Positions 46,850 to 58,586 of a stretch of DNA of 64,000 nucleotides are shown here, in pieces; the first letter of the stretch is position 1, and every line of letters starts with the position of its first letter. The position numbers were made by a program, and so were the translations under genes. The stretch lies in NCBI RefSeq assembly GCF_901000735.1, contig NC_081550.1:14798393-14862392 (forward strand). The letters run 5' to 3'. Source of the stretch: Corylus avellana. Lineage: Eukaryota > Streptophyta > Magnoliopsida > Fagales > Betulaceae. Below the pieces are notes generated by a model that worked only from the letters and a program-made list of their open reading frames with translations, was not told the origin of the DNA and ran no database searches.

Positions 46850-47520
46850 GTTTAAATATTAAATATATAATTATACCAACAATTTCTTATCAGTTTAAAT
46901 TTTTGCTGTAAATAATGATATCAGATCGAAAAGTTCCATCATTCAATATCTTTCATTAGAATTGATCAATATCTTCAATATTAGAATTGATTATTCAGCT
47001 TCTGAGATTGATGGTTTAACAAATGTTACCTTTTCATAGTCAAATGATAAGATTCTTACACAAGATAAATCATATATAACGTGTAATACAAAGTCATACA
47101 TATATTGGTAAATATTGGAGCAAGATGGGGGCCAATTTTGAGGGTGTGTGGTCTGCCTAAGATTTTGGTGAGTCTTGCGAGTTTTCTGCATATATAATGA
47201 TAATCATAAGATGATAAAGATGGCAAGTGATGTATGACATGATCTGCCATATCAAACACCTGAAAGAAAACTAAGCCATATTATTATTATTTTCAAACTT
47301 TTGCTCAAAAGTTACATAGAAATATTGTAGATCAACCCTTCTGGGGTCGGTGGAGTCTGGAGATCGTGGAGTCAAATCATTTCAACACAATAATGTTTTT
47401 TTAATGTCTCTTTTCAAATAAAAAAATGTAAACACGCGTTTTTGAACTGGCGTGTATTAATTAATCATGCTAAATCTTTTAGTGAGGTTACAATCTTCTA
47501 CTTTTGCGACTCAAAATGAT
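46850..47520 (+). other. Unit D upstream region, distal part
   Basis: Parallels 19030-19725 of unit A. Only non-coding landmarks. Confidence 0.5.
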
Positions 47521-47960
47521 AAATTAAGGCGTGTCTATCGAAGAGATGTCTATAATGTCGTGTTCCTTCACTGTTACTTACGGGGTTTTTGTTTTTGTTT
47601 TTTTTTTTTTTTTCAATTTTGTTTGTCATGGCTTTTAGGTTGAGGATAAATTTGTTGTCCTGGCCTTCCTGTTAATGATAGAGTAGATCGGTTTGGGAGC
47701 TTAACTTTCACGGCAGGATTTTTAGTTTATAGTTGTTTTTTATTTTTGTTTTGTATTTGGACTATCCATGTCCTAGATCTAGTCTGCACAAAGCATATTT
47801 GTTTCTTAAATGTGTACATGAGTTAGCTGAAGCTTGAAATTATTTTTATGACTTTGTAACCTTCATACGTTTTGGCCATGATTTTTCAAAGTTGTATGCT
47901 CTGTGATGTAAGAGCTTTATGCTTATGAAATTTCATCAATGGAAGTTCCATATTTTTCAA

Positions 47961-47991
<31 letters not shown>
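47521..47991 (+). mobile_element. 5'-truncated LINE 3' end with (ATA)n tail, plus strand
   Basis: Same family as 21511-22146 but in the opposite orientation, ending GGAAGTTCCATATTTTTCAA and an ATA repeat tail (47961-47991). It interrupts unit sequence that is continuous in unit A (ACTCAAAATAATAAAAATGT near 19717). Confidence 0.72.
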
Positions 47992-48040
47992 TATTTTATA
48001 AAATAAAAAATTTAAAATTAGATGAGTCATTTTTTTTAAT

Positions 48041-48079
<39 letters not shown>

Positions 48080-49443
48080 TTAAAAATTCTTGTCTAGGAT
48101 ATGTTTCGTTTGTTTAGGGAAATTCACATTAAATAATAACTTCAATTAGGTCACGGTGAAAATTTGGTTTTTTGCACCATCGAATAGGAAGCAGACACTT
48201 AAGTTCGAAACACCAAAAATAATATAATCATTCACATCAAATAATTTCATTTCTCTTATAACAAATTACATAATAGATAAAATACCCTTTGACAAAACCA
48301 CTGGAGCCACTGTCTTAGTTGGTTTTGGAGGCTTTGATGTTGGGGGCTCAGAGGTGGGTGTAGGGGTGGTGGACGTTAGGTTAGAATGAATGGAAAAATT
48401 CATGGTATTAATTTGAAATAAAAATACGGTGTTTTCATCTATATTGTATTTAATATTTTTATCTCATGTGTCAAATTTTTATCGAATGCTGTAAAATGAG
48501 GTTTCAGACTACATCTTGATAGAATGGGCTCTGATCAATCCAATAAGGTATACTTAATAAAACAAAGGATATCAATTTTTTGCAAATTAAGTTAGTATGG
48601 ATTTTTTTGATCCAGTTTTTAAAAGTGTCATGTATTTATTGAACATGTAAGAAGTACATTTTTTTTTTATTAATGCAATTAAAAATAGGTGTGAAAATGA
48701 CATACTATTAAGAAAAATATGTACTTTTTCACGTGTTAACGAGATAAAAAAGTTTTTCACAACTCAATATATTGAAAATTTATGTCCATAAATCAAATTC
48801 TCCGTTTTTAGGCTTTGGGTCAAGTATTACATCATCATCATCACAAGATTTTAAAGCGTTTCACAAGGTCTATGTTCTGAAGAAACGAGAGATAAAGACA
48901 CTGAAATACGTAAGAAGAAGGGAAACGACACTTGTGTATATAAAAGCAGAATCGTTGGAGAAAATAATTTAAAATTGTGACAAGTGGTGGTCTAAAATAC
49001 TAATAAGTGTCACTTTAAATATAATATAGAAGCATAAATCTAAACATATTAAAAATCTAAATCAAATAAGATTTCTTTAATATTTCTTATTGAGAAATTT
49101 AGAACAAATAAATAAAATTTAGTATCTACAATATCATATATCATCATATATTATATATGATATTTTATTTCACCCTGCTTAATTTACTTTTATAATAGTC
49201 TAATTTTAAAGAAATTTAAATCGAAAAAGGTTGGTTATGAAGTAAATTACTTCTGATTTTTAAGAATAATGGAATTGGTTTCTGATCAATTTTTTGTTTT
49301 CTTATGATTTATTTTTTGCGAGTAAACCATATATCAATGACGGATGCGTTATTTATAAGCATCAAGAAGAATTTTCACTATAGTAAAGGTATCGAATGGG
49401 ATTGCGATTAATAAAGCATTATAAGTAGTAGAGATAAAAAAAA
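47992..49443 (+). other. Unit D upstream region, middle part
   Basis: Parallels 19727-21190. An AT microsatellite is at about 48043-48075. Short ORFs differ between copies and are not credited. Confidence 0.5.
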
Positions 49444-49614
49444 TAGTAATTCTAGGAGGTCTACTTGTTTTCTACTTATTTCCTACTAAGAATGATGTGA
49501 CTATTAAAATCAATATTGAGTTTATGATTGATCATTATTGAATTTTGATCAAAGTGTGATTTTAATAGCCATATTATTCTTAGTAGGACAAAAGTAGGCC
49601 TTCTATAATTACTT
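49444..49614. mobile_element. 171-bp foldback MITE
   Basis: TAGTAATTCTAGGAGGTCTACTTG at the left pairs with CAAAAGTAGGCCTTCTATAATTACTTA at the right, and inverted complementarity continues inward (CCTACTAAGAATGATGTGAC against its complement). ATAAAAAAA flanks both sides. Unit A (21183-21200) has the empty site GATAAAAAAGACAAAGAATC. No coding capacity. Confidence 0.8.
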
Positions 49615-50609
49615 ATAAAAAAAGCCAGGGAATCAAGAACCTGGTAGCGGATAGAAACATGATTTGTCAAAATTTGCTGAAGTCTGTAGATCTGAAATTG
49701 ATTAAGACGGTGACTTTTCATAAATATAAGACATTGTGTATGCCATAAATAATGTTTAAGTTGTGAAGATTCCAAATTATATAAATGAAAAGATAATTTG
49801 TTAAAAACAAATTAAATTACTTTTGTCTTTTTTCCAAATTAAAATATGAAAAAAAAAAAAAAAAAAGAAACCAAAAAAAACCAAAAAAAAATCCGTACAT
49901 TTTTACGTATTACAAGCCAAGTTACATTCAAGGCAAATTTGTACATGAATTGAATTGAATTGAATTAGTCAGGTAGGTGGCTTGGTCGGTTGGGCTAGCG
50001 AGCTGTACGTGTTTGGTGATGTCTGAGATCGACTCTGTTGTTTGTTTCTGAATTGGCGTTACCTTAATTAAAATGTTCTTATCTCCTCATTCTCCACAAA
50101 CAATTAATAGATATGGAGGTTGATTCTCACTCTGACCTTTTGGCTGTTCTACGATCATAAATATTGTCTTGCCGCTTTGTTGGAGTAAAATTGTTGTGTT
50201 CTTCGTTTTAGTCAATTTATTGTCAAAAAGTAGTTCATGAATTTCACATTACGTGGGTTCCTTTTGAAATATACCAAAAACTTGGCTTTGAGTGATTTAC
50301 AAGCTTTTTGTGTTGGATGATGTAAAGAAAAGAAAACCCAAACCCTTCAATTCAATCTGCTTTGTTCAACAAAGAGACGCGTCACCATGGACGTTGTCCA
50401 AATGGAACCTGCCCCTTCAAGGGTGTAGAATGATGTAAAGGGAAAGAACAATAAAAGGCCAGCCGGGTCGTCTTCTGAACACTTGTTAAACATTGGTAAA
50501 AAGAACATCATGGAAGACTACTTCGTCTTCTTCTCTCTCTATCTCACTATGTAATTCAAACATGTTAGCTGAAATCAAATGGACTCTACGTCAATTGAGC
50601 AACAAAGTA
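49615..50609 (+). other. CA4 distal promoter
   Basis: Collinear with 21200-21480, then (without the LINE) with 22147-22990 of unit A. A single copy of the 332-bp promoter segment is at about 50270-50570. Confidence 0.5.
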
Positions 50610-50767
50610 AGTAAAATAACATATTGAAAGACTTGAAAGTCAAACCACATTTTCTATATTCATACTAAAGAGAGAGAATCAGAGATGGAGTAAAATAACA
50701 TATTGAAAGACTTGAAAGTCAAACCACATTTTCTATATTCATACTAAAGAGAGAGAATCAGAGATGG
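50610..50767 (+). repeat. 79-bp tandem duplication at the CA4 core promoter
   Basis: AGTAAAATAACATATTGAAA begins at 50610 and again at 50689, and each copy runs to GAATCAGAGATGG. The second copy adjoins the TATA box. CA1 and CA3 have one copy. Confidence 0.92.
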
Positions 50768-50773
50768 TACTGC

Positions 50774-50780
50774 TATATAA
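50774..50780 (+). promoter_or_regulatory. TATA box of CA4
   Basis: TATATAA in TGCTATATAAGAAGCC, 64 bp before the start codon, as in CA1. Confidence 0.75.
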
Positions 50781-50843
50781 GAAGCCAAGCGCTCAACCCT
50801 CTACCCTCACAACACTTCAAACTTTCGAAATCCCAAAAACAAA

Positions 50844-52293
50844 ATGATGAAGCTGGGAATTACCCATTTCTTGTTATGCAGTTTCTTTCTTCTTCTTGTT
50901 CTCAATTCAACATCTCACGAAGTTGGTAAGTAATAAAGGCTAATGCCATGTTTTGCATATAAGCTTTCTATTTATGTGTATTAATTTCTTTTTTCCCATT
51001 TTTTTCATCCTTAATTAAAATCTTATTAATGGTGCAGATGATGAGAGAGAATTTGATTATGATGAAAAAAGTGGAAAGGGACCAGCTCAATGGGGAGAGC
51101 TTCACCCAGAATGGAGCATGTGTAAAAATGGATCAATGCAATCTCCAATTGATTTGTTGGATGAGAGAGTTGAAGTAGTTTCCCATTTAGGGAGACTTAA
51201 GAGGAGTTACAATCCCTCCAATGCAACTATTACCAACAGGGGCCATGACATGATGGTAAGCAAAACGAGAGGGAGATCAAGCTATAAATTAATAAATCTT
51301 TCAAAAAAAAAAAAAAAAAGCTAACCTTTCTTTTTTGAATGATTTGTGCAGCTGAAATGGGAAGGTGATGCAGGATATATTGAAATAAATGGAACCCAAT
51401 ATGAACTGAAACAGTGCCACTGGCACTCCCCTTCTGAACACACAATCGATGGCCAGAGGTTTGATATGGAGGCTCACATGCTTCATGAGAGCTCAGATGG
51501 AAAGATTGCTGTTGTTGGAATCATTTACAAGCTTGGCCGCCCTGATTCTTTCTTATCATCGGTAAGTATTTTCCGAAACCCGATGTACCAGAGAATTACA
51601 TCAAACATGTCTCTCTTTTTTTAATTCGCCTTTCTTTGTGTCTCTAATGGGTGTTGTGTTTTTGAATATATAGTTGACGGATCATTTAGCAGCTATTACT
51701 AATACTAGCGAAGCAGTGAGTGCAGCAGGCATTGTGAACCCAAAGAATATAAAGATAGGGAGTAGAAAGTATTACAGATATATTGGCTCCCTCACAGTTC
51801 CCCCATGTACTCAAAATGTTGTGTGGACTATAGTCAAAAAGGTAATTTAATTTGCTTCCAATCCCTTCAATATTTCAACTAATTAACAATTTTTTTTTTT
51901 TTTTTAAAAAAAAGAAACTCAAATTGTAATTAATTTGTATTAATTAACTCATGATGCATCAGGTGAGGACTGTTTCACTTGAACAAATCAGGTTGCTTCG
52001 TGTGGCCGTTCATGATGTGAGTATATACTAAACATTCCCATATATATGAAACATGCATGCAGCTTTTTTATTTTTTATTTTTTTTAATTTTTTATTTTTT
52101 TTATACACAAAAATACAGCATATATATAATATAGTGTAAAATACTGTATTATATATATTACATGCATGCAATTTATGCTGGCTGATTTTTATTTTTTATT
52201 TTTCAGGATTCAAATACTAATGCACGACCACTACAACCAATAAACAGGCGCTCAGTGCATCTTTATAGACCAAGTGAAGGCAAAGAAGATTAA
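50844..52293 (+). CDS. Alpha-carbonic anhydrase, secreted (nectarin-3/ACA7-like), copy CA4
   Basis: Six exons: 50844-50925, 51038-51255, 51352-51561, 51674-51841, 51963-52016, 52207-52293. All have GT/AG borders and encode 272 residues. The signal peptide is [20 protein letters not shown]. Zinc ligands ([15 protein letters not shown]), the catalytic Glu/Thr, the two disulphide cysteines (SMCKNGS, TVPPCTQ) and glycosylation sites are as in CA1. Differences from CA1 are mostly on the surface (for example GDAGY for GYAGY, TIDGQRF for [19 protein letters not shown] for [16 protein letters not shown] for SQEQ). It adds one N-glycosylation site (NTS). Predicted to hydrate CO2 outside the cytosol. 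Complete and likely functional; its core promoter has the 79-bp duplication. Confidence 0.94.
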
Positions 52294-53006
52294 AATCTTA
52301 TGATTTTACAGCAATCACTCAACAAATATTACATGGTTTTAGAAGTGGGAGAAATATGTTGTGGGTTGAACAATTTAGGCCCTAATTATTACCTATTGTA
52401 TGTACTTTTCTGTCATAATCTATAATTCCTTTATAGCTAATTAACTTGTAGGGACATGGTGATGGTTTGATAGAGGATACTGTGTCCTTGTGTATTCAGG
52501 TATTCATATACTAAAATAAATAAATAAATTTATTTATTATTAAGTTTTTTTGTTATTGTCAAGAGACGTTGCTTTTCACGGTGTCTCGGGCATCTAGTTG
52601 GTGCAAAGTTCTGAATATCCCGGTTAAAAAAAAAAAAAAAAAACTAATGTGTAGATGGGGGAAGAGCATGGGAAAGAAAGGTAGTTGGGAAAGGAGCTTG
52701 CCATCTACACCTCATCTAACTTCCATGAACAAGGCAATATTAGATTGAATATTAGGGAAAAGTTGGAACAAATTTCCTCTACATGATTAAGAACGGATGA
52801 ATTGAGCTAGCCATAACAAGCAACAAAAAAATCATATGGTAATTACCTTTTAATTAATGGATAATTCGCCTTAATTACTTCTCTTCAGCTAGCAAGAAAG
52901 CAATAAATCTTTGAACTTGAAAAGCTTCTCCTGGGACAACAAAATATGGAATATTAATTATATCTATTTAAAAGGCAAATGAACTGGAACCAACAAAAAG
53001 ATAAGG
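52294..53006 (+). other. CA4 3' region and end of the duplicated array
   Basis: Homology to the other units ends near 52745 (ACAAGGCAATATTAGATTGA). No gene in the remainder. Confidence 0.5.
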
Positions 53007-53140
53007 CACTTTTACACTACTTTCTTTTTGACATGTCTACCCAAGGGAAAGGGTAGGGGGGATTCAAACTAGTGACCTCCGTTTCATGAAGCGTGGTCCG
53101 CAACTGATTGAGTTACCCCTTAGGACACTTTTACACTACT
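53007..53140 (-). mobile_element. tRNA-derived SINE with 15-bp target duplication
   Basis: The body is 53022-53125. On the minus strand it begins near AGGGGTAACTCAATCAGTT (A-box-like) and contains CACTAGTTTGAATCC (B-box-like), the split pol III promoter of tRNA-derived SINEs, then GGGTAGACATGTCAAAAAGAA as the 3' tail. It is flanked by perfect direct repeats CACTTTTACACTACT (53007-53021 and 53126-53140). Confidence 0.85.
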
Positions 53141-53435
53141 AGGCCAGAGTACAAGTGAACAACGACTACATGCAAAGGGTAATTATGACATTCCACAAAA
53201 AATTCAGAGCAACTAATAATAACAATATCAAGCAATACATGAATGTCCTTCGAACAACCTCTCGATATCCATAAAGTCATCACAAAGTGTCTGATATCAG
53301 TACTCCAAGAAATTTATTTTATTTTATTTTTTGGATGAATGAATTTGTATTAACATATATAGCAACAAATTTTTTCAAAAATAAAAAATAAAAAATAAAA
53401 CATATATAGCAACAAAGAATTACAATACCCATTAA
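53141..53435. other. Unassigned intergenic sequence
   Basis: AT-rich; CATATATAGCAACAAA occurs twice (near 53357 and 53401). No gene. Confidence 0.4.
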
Positions 53436-54102
53436 TAAAATATAGGGTTAATTATCTTTTTTAGTATTTAGATTTTTATTTTTTTTCATCTAGGTTTCAA
53501 ATCATATTACAGATGGTACTTGATTTATGGGTAAAGACCAATTTAGTACATCTGTCACATTCGCTAGCCCAAACTAATAGGCTGCTACGTGTCATCACAT
53601 AAACATGCCACATGTCTTAAAAAAATAAAAATAATTTAAAAAAATTAACCTAAAAAAAATTAAAATTAAAAAATTATGAGGTGGCCAGCCACCTCCATTG
53701 GCCAAAATGGGGGTGGTCAAACCACCGTATGCAGTCGGTCTGGGGTGGTTCGACCACCTCCATGGCCTCTTTGGGATGGTTTCGGCCACCCCCTTTTAGG
53801 CCATTGGGGGTGGTTTGGCCACCCTCAAAGCCCTTAACCACCCCCCATGGCTTTTAGGGGTGGCCCATTGGCCAAAATGAGCTAGCGAGGGCACCTTATA
53901 ATTTTATTTTAGGTTTAGTTTTTTAATTATTATTTCTTTAGGACATGTAGCATGTTTATATGATGACACATGGCAATTTGTTAGTTTGGGCTGACAAAAT
54001 GTGACGGAGATACGAAATTGGTCTTAATTTATCCTTAAGTTAGGTATTATTTGTTGAAAAAAAAAATTAGGTACTAAAAAGGTAATTAACCCTAAAAATA
54101 TA
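53436..54102. mobile_element. Long-TIR Mutator-like foldback element (non-autonomous)
   Basis: 53445 (GGGTTAATTATCTTTTTTAG) and 54092 (complement GGGTTAATTACCTTTTTAG) begin inverted repeats of about 180 bp that share GACCAATTTAGTA/GACCAATTTCGTA, GTGTCATCA and ATAAACATGC. Near-identical 9-10 bp flanks TAAAATATA and TAAAAATATA suggest a Mutator-type duplication. The centre (53675-53870) is GC-rich, with nested GGTGG...CCACC hairpins such as GAGGTGGCCAGCCACCTC. No ORF of note. Confidence 0.8.
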
Positions 54103-54207
54103 TTATGAACTATACACAAATTACTACAAATTTCTACATTCACATCATTCTTTTTAAATTTCCACTCCCCCCTAAGTCTATTTCTCACTCCCCATAAAAC
54201 TTCTTGA

Positions 54208-54313
54208 AGCACTTTCTCCTCAACTTTAGGTTGATTCTCATATCTTAGATCATTAATTCAAGCACTTTCTCCTCAACTTTAGGTTGATTCTCATATCTTA
54301 GATCATTAATTCA
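54208..54313. repeat. 53-bp tandem duplication
   Basis: AGCACTTTCTCCTCAACTTT starts at 54208 and 54261; the copies are identical through GATCATTAATTCA. Confidence 0.9.
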
Positions 54314-54836
54314 TCCGCCTCCTCAAGTGGTACACTATTGCACTCCAAGCCAACTTACAAACATAAGCTTTTAAGCTTTCGAATTTGTTCCTCCATTCTT
54401 TTAACCCTCGGCACATAATTTCCTCCCAACCTATAAGAGGATTGATGCAGTGTGATGTAATGAGATTGCAAAGAGAACAAACACAACTCTTCTCAAAACT
54501 AAGAATTTAACCAAGAAATTGAGAAAAATAGAAGAAAACTCAACCAACAAGTGATTCTTATTACTAAGCTGATAAAATATCTCAAAGCTACGTTTTAGGT
54601 TGTCTACAACAAGTATTTATAAGCAACAAGCTCCTAAACCTGCTAGAAATTTAAAATAACTCGGTTAATATATTTGCTGCAGCTTGTTCAAACGAATTTG
54701 CAATAAACTAAATAAAACACAAATTTTGTAACTCATTTGTACGATTCTTTGGACAAGGTGGCGAACGAGCACTTATGTGAATCCCAACACCTCCTTCACA
54801 ATTTTGTTTGAACAAGATAGCGAGCGATCGCTTGTG
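54314..54836. other. Unassigned sequence
   Basis: No gene recognised. It leads into the copia fragment; GAGCGATCGCTTGTG-type phrases recur at about 54762 and 54823. Confidence 0.35.
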
Positions 54837-55800
54837 CAAGTTCGTGAATCATATATTGAGGGTAAAATGACCAAGAGGCCATTCTCAGCAAAGATATATA
54901 GAGCCAATGATTTGCTAGAATTAGTGTATACTGATGTATGTGGTCTCATGAGTATTCTAACATGAGGAAGTTATGAGTAGTTCATCACATTTACTGAAGA
55001 TTGCTCAAGGAAAGGTTATGTTTACCTAATACATCAAAAATTTGAAGCCTTTGAAAGATTCGAAGAGTTTCGAGCTGGAGTCAAGAAACAATTCGGTAAT
55101 CATATAAAAGCCCTTTTGGTCTAATCGAGGTGGCGAATACTCCCTTAGGGACTTCAAAGACCATTTATCAAAATCCAATATTATATCTCAGTTGACTGCA
55201 CCGAGGACTTCCTAGTAGAATGGTGTAGTAGAAAGAAGTAATAAAACACTCTTAGAAATGGTAAGAACTATGATGAGTTATGCTACTCTTCCTTTGTCAT
55301 TTTAGGGATATATATACTCTAAAAACAACAATGTATTTGCTTAATTTAGTTTCATCTAAGTCTGTTCCGACGATACCCACTAAGTTGTGGTTAGGGCGAA
55401 AGCCCAGTATGAGGTACATCCACATTTAGGGTTGCCCTGTACATGTACTAAAGGAAAAGACTGATAAGTTGGAATCCAAAATAGAAGTCTATTTAATTGT
55501 TGGATATCCAAAAGGGGCAAGGGGTTATTTGTTTTATAGTACTAAAGATAAGAAAGTGTTTGTTCCCACAAATGCTAAGTTTCTTGAGGAGAACTAATTA
55601 AAAAATTTTAAATCAAAGAGTGAGGTGGTTCTAGACGAGATGTTAGAAGAAAGAACATCTTCAAAGGTTGTTGAAGATGAGGTGGATGTATTACCTATGA
55701 TGAAGCGGTCAATGATGTGGATGCAGACCATTGGGTCAAAGCTATGGAAAGTGAGTTAAAATCCATGTATTCCAACAAATGTTTGGATTCTTGTAAAGGC
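54837..55800 (+). pseudogene. Ty1-copia integrase to RT fragment, degenerate
   Basis: Read with frameshifts, the plus strand gives GKMTKRPFSAKIYRANDLLE (end of the pre-integrase region), then ELVYTDVCG, EYFITFTEDCSRKGYVYL, NRGGEYSLRDF and QNGVVERSNKTLLEMVRTM, the D, D and E blocks of a copia integrase core. These are followed by VGYPKGARGYLFYS and a trace of RT start (HWVKAMESELKSM). At least five stops or shifts; no LTRs found. Old truncated copy. Confidence 0.85.
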
Positions 55801-56166
55801 GCCTAACATCATCAAACTTATTAGTTGTAGATGGGTTTTACAAAAAAAAAAAAAAAAAGGCCTCAATCGCCTGAGAGAACTGAAAGTTGATGTTAAGAAG
55901 ACACTCAAGCAACTGGATGTATGGAATCTTGGGATTTCAGTGTTAGAAACGATCAACAAATTGGGCTCAAATTCACTTGTGGTCTTTCTTATTTGGGGTT
56001 AAGTTGAAGAAGCAAAAGCCGTCAATCTTCTCTTTTGTGACTCCAGCATAGTAGAAACAAGTAGATGGACTCCCTATGTAGATTAGCATTTCTCTACTTG
56101 TTTTGCATTGTGTTATTTACTTTTTTGTGTTTCCAAACTTATTAGGAACGTGGTGAAATTAAAGAC
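55801..56166. other. Unassigned sequence
   Basis: Includes a poly-A run near 55842. No feature recognised before the gypsy LTR. Confidence 0.35.
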
Positions 56167-56716
56167 TGTTGGGTCATGGATCAGCTGAGTTGGGCCTAGT
56201 AAACAATCTGCTGGCCCATCCCTAAAGCTCGGTATCAATTTTACTGTTCATTAAAATTATGCTCGGTTAATTTACGCATGCTTAAGCCCAATACACACAA
56301 TACTCGGTTCTAAGGCTTGGTTTACCGAGCTTTACATCAACTCCCAAGGAGTACTCTCGGAATATTAGATATAACTGCATGACATATCCAGCATCGTCCG
56401 ACACGTGGATCCTCGGTAAGTCCACAGTACCAGGTGAACAGGTACAACCCGATACCTATAAAAGGGGGGTCCCCTCTCTGATTTTGGTAACTTCTTTTTC
56501 CCTCTCCTTAACTGAATATCCCTGATTATTATTATTATTCGAACTTATATTTTTCTTAAACACAGTGACTAATTTAGGCATCAGAGTTACCCCCCGCCGG
56601 ACAACGCCGGCAGCTTTGATCCTTTTCCTTGTTATTTTGTAGCCCAGTGATTCTAGCAGATACCAAGGTATTTACGGGATCCATCCCACGTCATCATTTA
56701 GAAAATTGTCCAAACA
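56167..56716 (+). mobile_element. 5' LTR of Tat-type gypsy element 2
   Basis: 550 bp from TGTTGGGTCATGGATCAGC to GTCCAAACA. It shares the first 12 bases with the element 1 LTR but is otherwise diverged. TATAAAAG is at 56457-56464. Confidence 0.85.
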
Positions 56717-56717
56717 G

Positions 56718-56737
56718 TTTGGCGCTGTCTGTGGGAA
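56718..56737 (+). other. Gypsy primer-binding site region
   Basis: TTTGGCGCTGTCTGTGGGAA immediately after the LTR, a close match to the TTTGGCGCCGTCTGTGGGAA region common in plant gypsy elements. Confidence 0.75.
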
Positions 56738-56777
56738 CTCAATTTTTATCGGTTCTTACTAATCTCAATATTCCGAT

Positions 56778-58310
56778 ATGTTGAATACACCCCCGCACCC
56801 TGATACACCTCCACACCCCGCCCCAAATGTCCAAACCGATATTCCTGGAACATCACACAATCCAAATCCTCAAACAGCTTTATTGGAAGGTTTTATGAGG
56901 TGAATAGCCGAATCTATTAAAGCTATGAAGAAACAAAATGAAGAGATCGTCTCTAGATTACCTCCTAGAGAAGATCTAGTATGAGAAGGAAGGCAAGAAG
57001 TGGTGCTCAGGGAGCCACCACCGTTAACCCAACAACAATCAACTCGACAAGACGCTGAAAGTTCAATACATCGAAGTCATCGTACTGCCCGAACCAAGGA
57101 AAGCTCTCACCGAAGAAGGTCTGGCAATGATGTACATCTTGATGGCAAATCACACCATAGTGAATCTAGTCACGGCAAATCTCATCATAGTCATTCCCGG
57201 TGTAGCCATTCTCATCATGATTGGTCACATCATATAAAATCTATGGAGGTTGTGGTGAATAAAGATGTTGAAGATCTTAAGGAGAAGTACGAGAAGATGG
57301 CTTGTTTAATTGAAAATGGTGTAAATCGGTTTGCAACCGAGGATCTTATGCAGCATACTAATCTACCTTTTACTGATCGGGTAATGAGATTTTCTCTTCC
57401 TGATAAGTTTAAGAATCCTCGGGTAGACAAATATGATGGAAGTGGAGATCCGTCTGATCATATGGAAAGTTTCCGAGCTCATATCATTCTTCATGATACT
57501 CCAGGCGAAATAGCTTGCCGAGCTTTCCCTTTAACTCTGAAAAGGGTTGCTAAAGAATGGTTCGGAAGCTTGAATCCTAAATCTGTCAATAGTTTTGATT
57601 CCCTCGAACAACAGTTACTGGGACAATTTCTTGCTGTTCGGAAGAGGAAGAAAAATCCAGCATATTTATTGTCTTTCGTGCAAGGAAAAACTGAATCTTT
57701 AAAAGATTTTATGTTACGGTTTAATCAGGAGAAATTGACGGTGGAAAGTCCGAATGAACAAACTATTCTTTCAGCTTTGATGTATGGCATAAAGGCTGAT
57801 AGGCCATTGATGGCTGAATTAGCTCGGAAACCGACTTTGGGAACTCTTCGGCAATTCACCAACAAAGCTGAAGAATCTATCAATCAAGAAGAAACCGTTT
57901 CAGCTCTAATGAAGTCCAAAGCCGAAGGGAGTAAGCCTGTTTCTAATTCAGTTAGAGCAACACCAGGGACTTTTATCGAAAAGAAGAAAAGAGATCATCA
58001 AAATTTGATAACTCCGGAAAAGAAGATCGACTTGCCACCCAGGCAAAGTCAGCATCAACAATATGTAGGATGAACACGTCTAAATACAACTGTTTATAAG
58101 GTATTCATGGAAGTCAAGAAGGATCCAAGCTTCAGATGGCCAAGAAGGATGAAAGCTCTTCCCCAAAATCGCAGCACTTAGAGGTTTTGTGAATATCATA
58201 ATGACCATGGGCATTATACCGAGGATTGTATTAGTCTTCGGTTTGAGATTGAAAAATTCCTAAGAAATGGAAAGTTACTAAATTTCTTGGCTGAGGAGAA
58301 GGGCAAATGA
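56778..58310 (+). pseudogene. Gypsy element 2 gag
   Basis: Starts MLNTPPHPDTPPHP at 56778. Stops near 56899 and 56981 precede a 357-codon open stretch (57000-58073) with a His/Ser-rich basic segment. The retrotransposon gag core follows (YDGSGDPSDHMESFRAHI, AKEWFGSLNPKSVNSFDSLE). After 58073 a compact finger-like motif (FCEYHNDHGHYTEDC) appears in the same frame beyond a stop. Capsid-type protein, non-functional as it stands. Confidence 0.87.
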
Positions 58311-58586
58311 AAAGATCCTCAGGACGGTCAGGGTCAACGGTCGGGGCAGAACAATGACCGATTGCGCAACCAAAGGCAAAGACATGATGAACCGAGGGTG
58401 TCTCAAAACAAACAAGAAAGTCCTTAGAACCAAACCATTGTTGGCAAGATTCGGACAACCTTAGGAGGCTTGGCTGGCTGAGGAGAATCAAGTTCGGCGA
58501 GAAAAGCCTACGTTAAGCAAGCGAGAATGGAAGAAATCTTTTTGCTTGAGAAGCCCTCCAAAGTGCAGAAATAGGAACCGAGTGTT

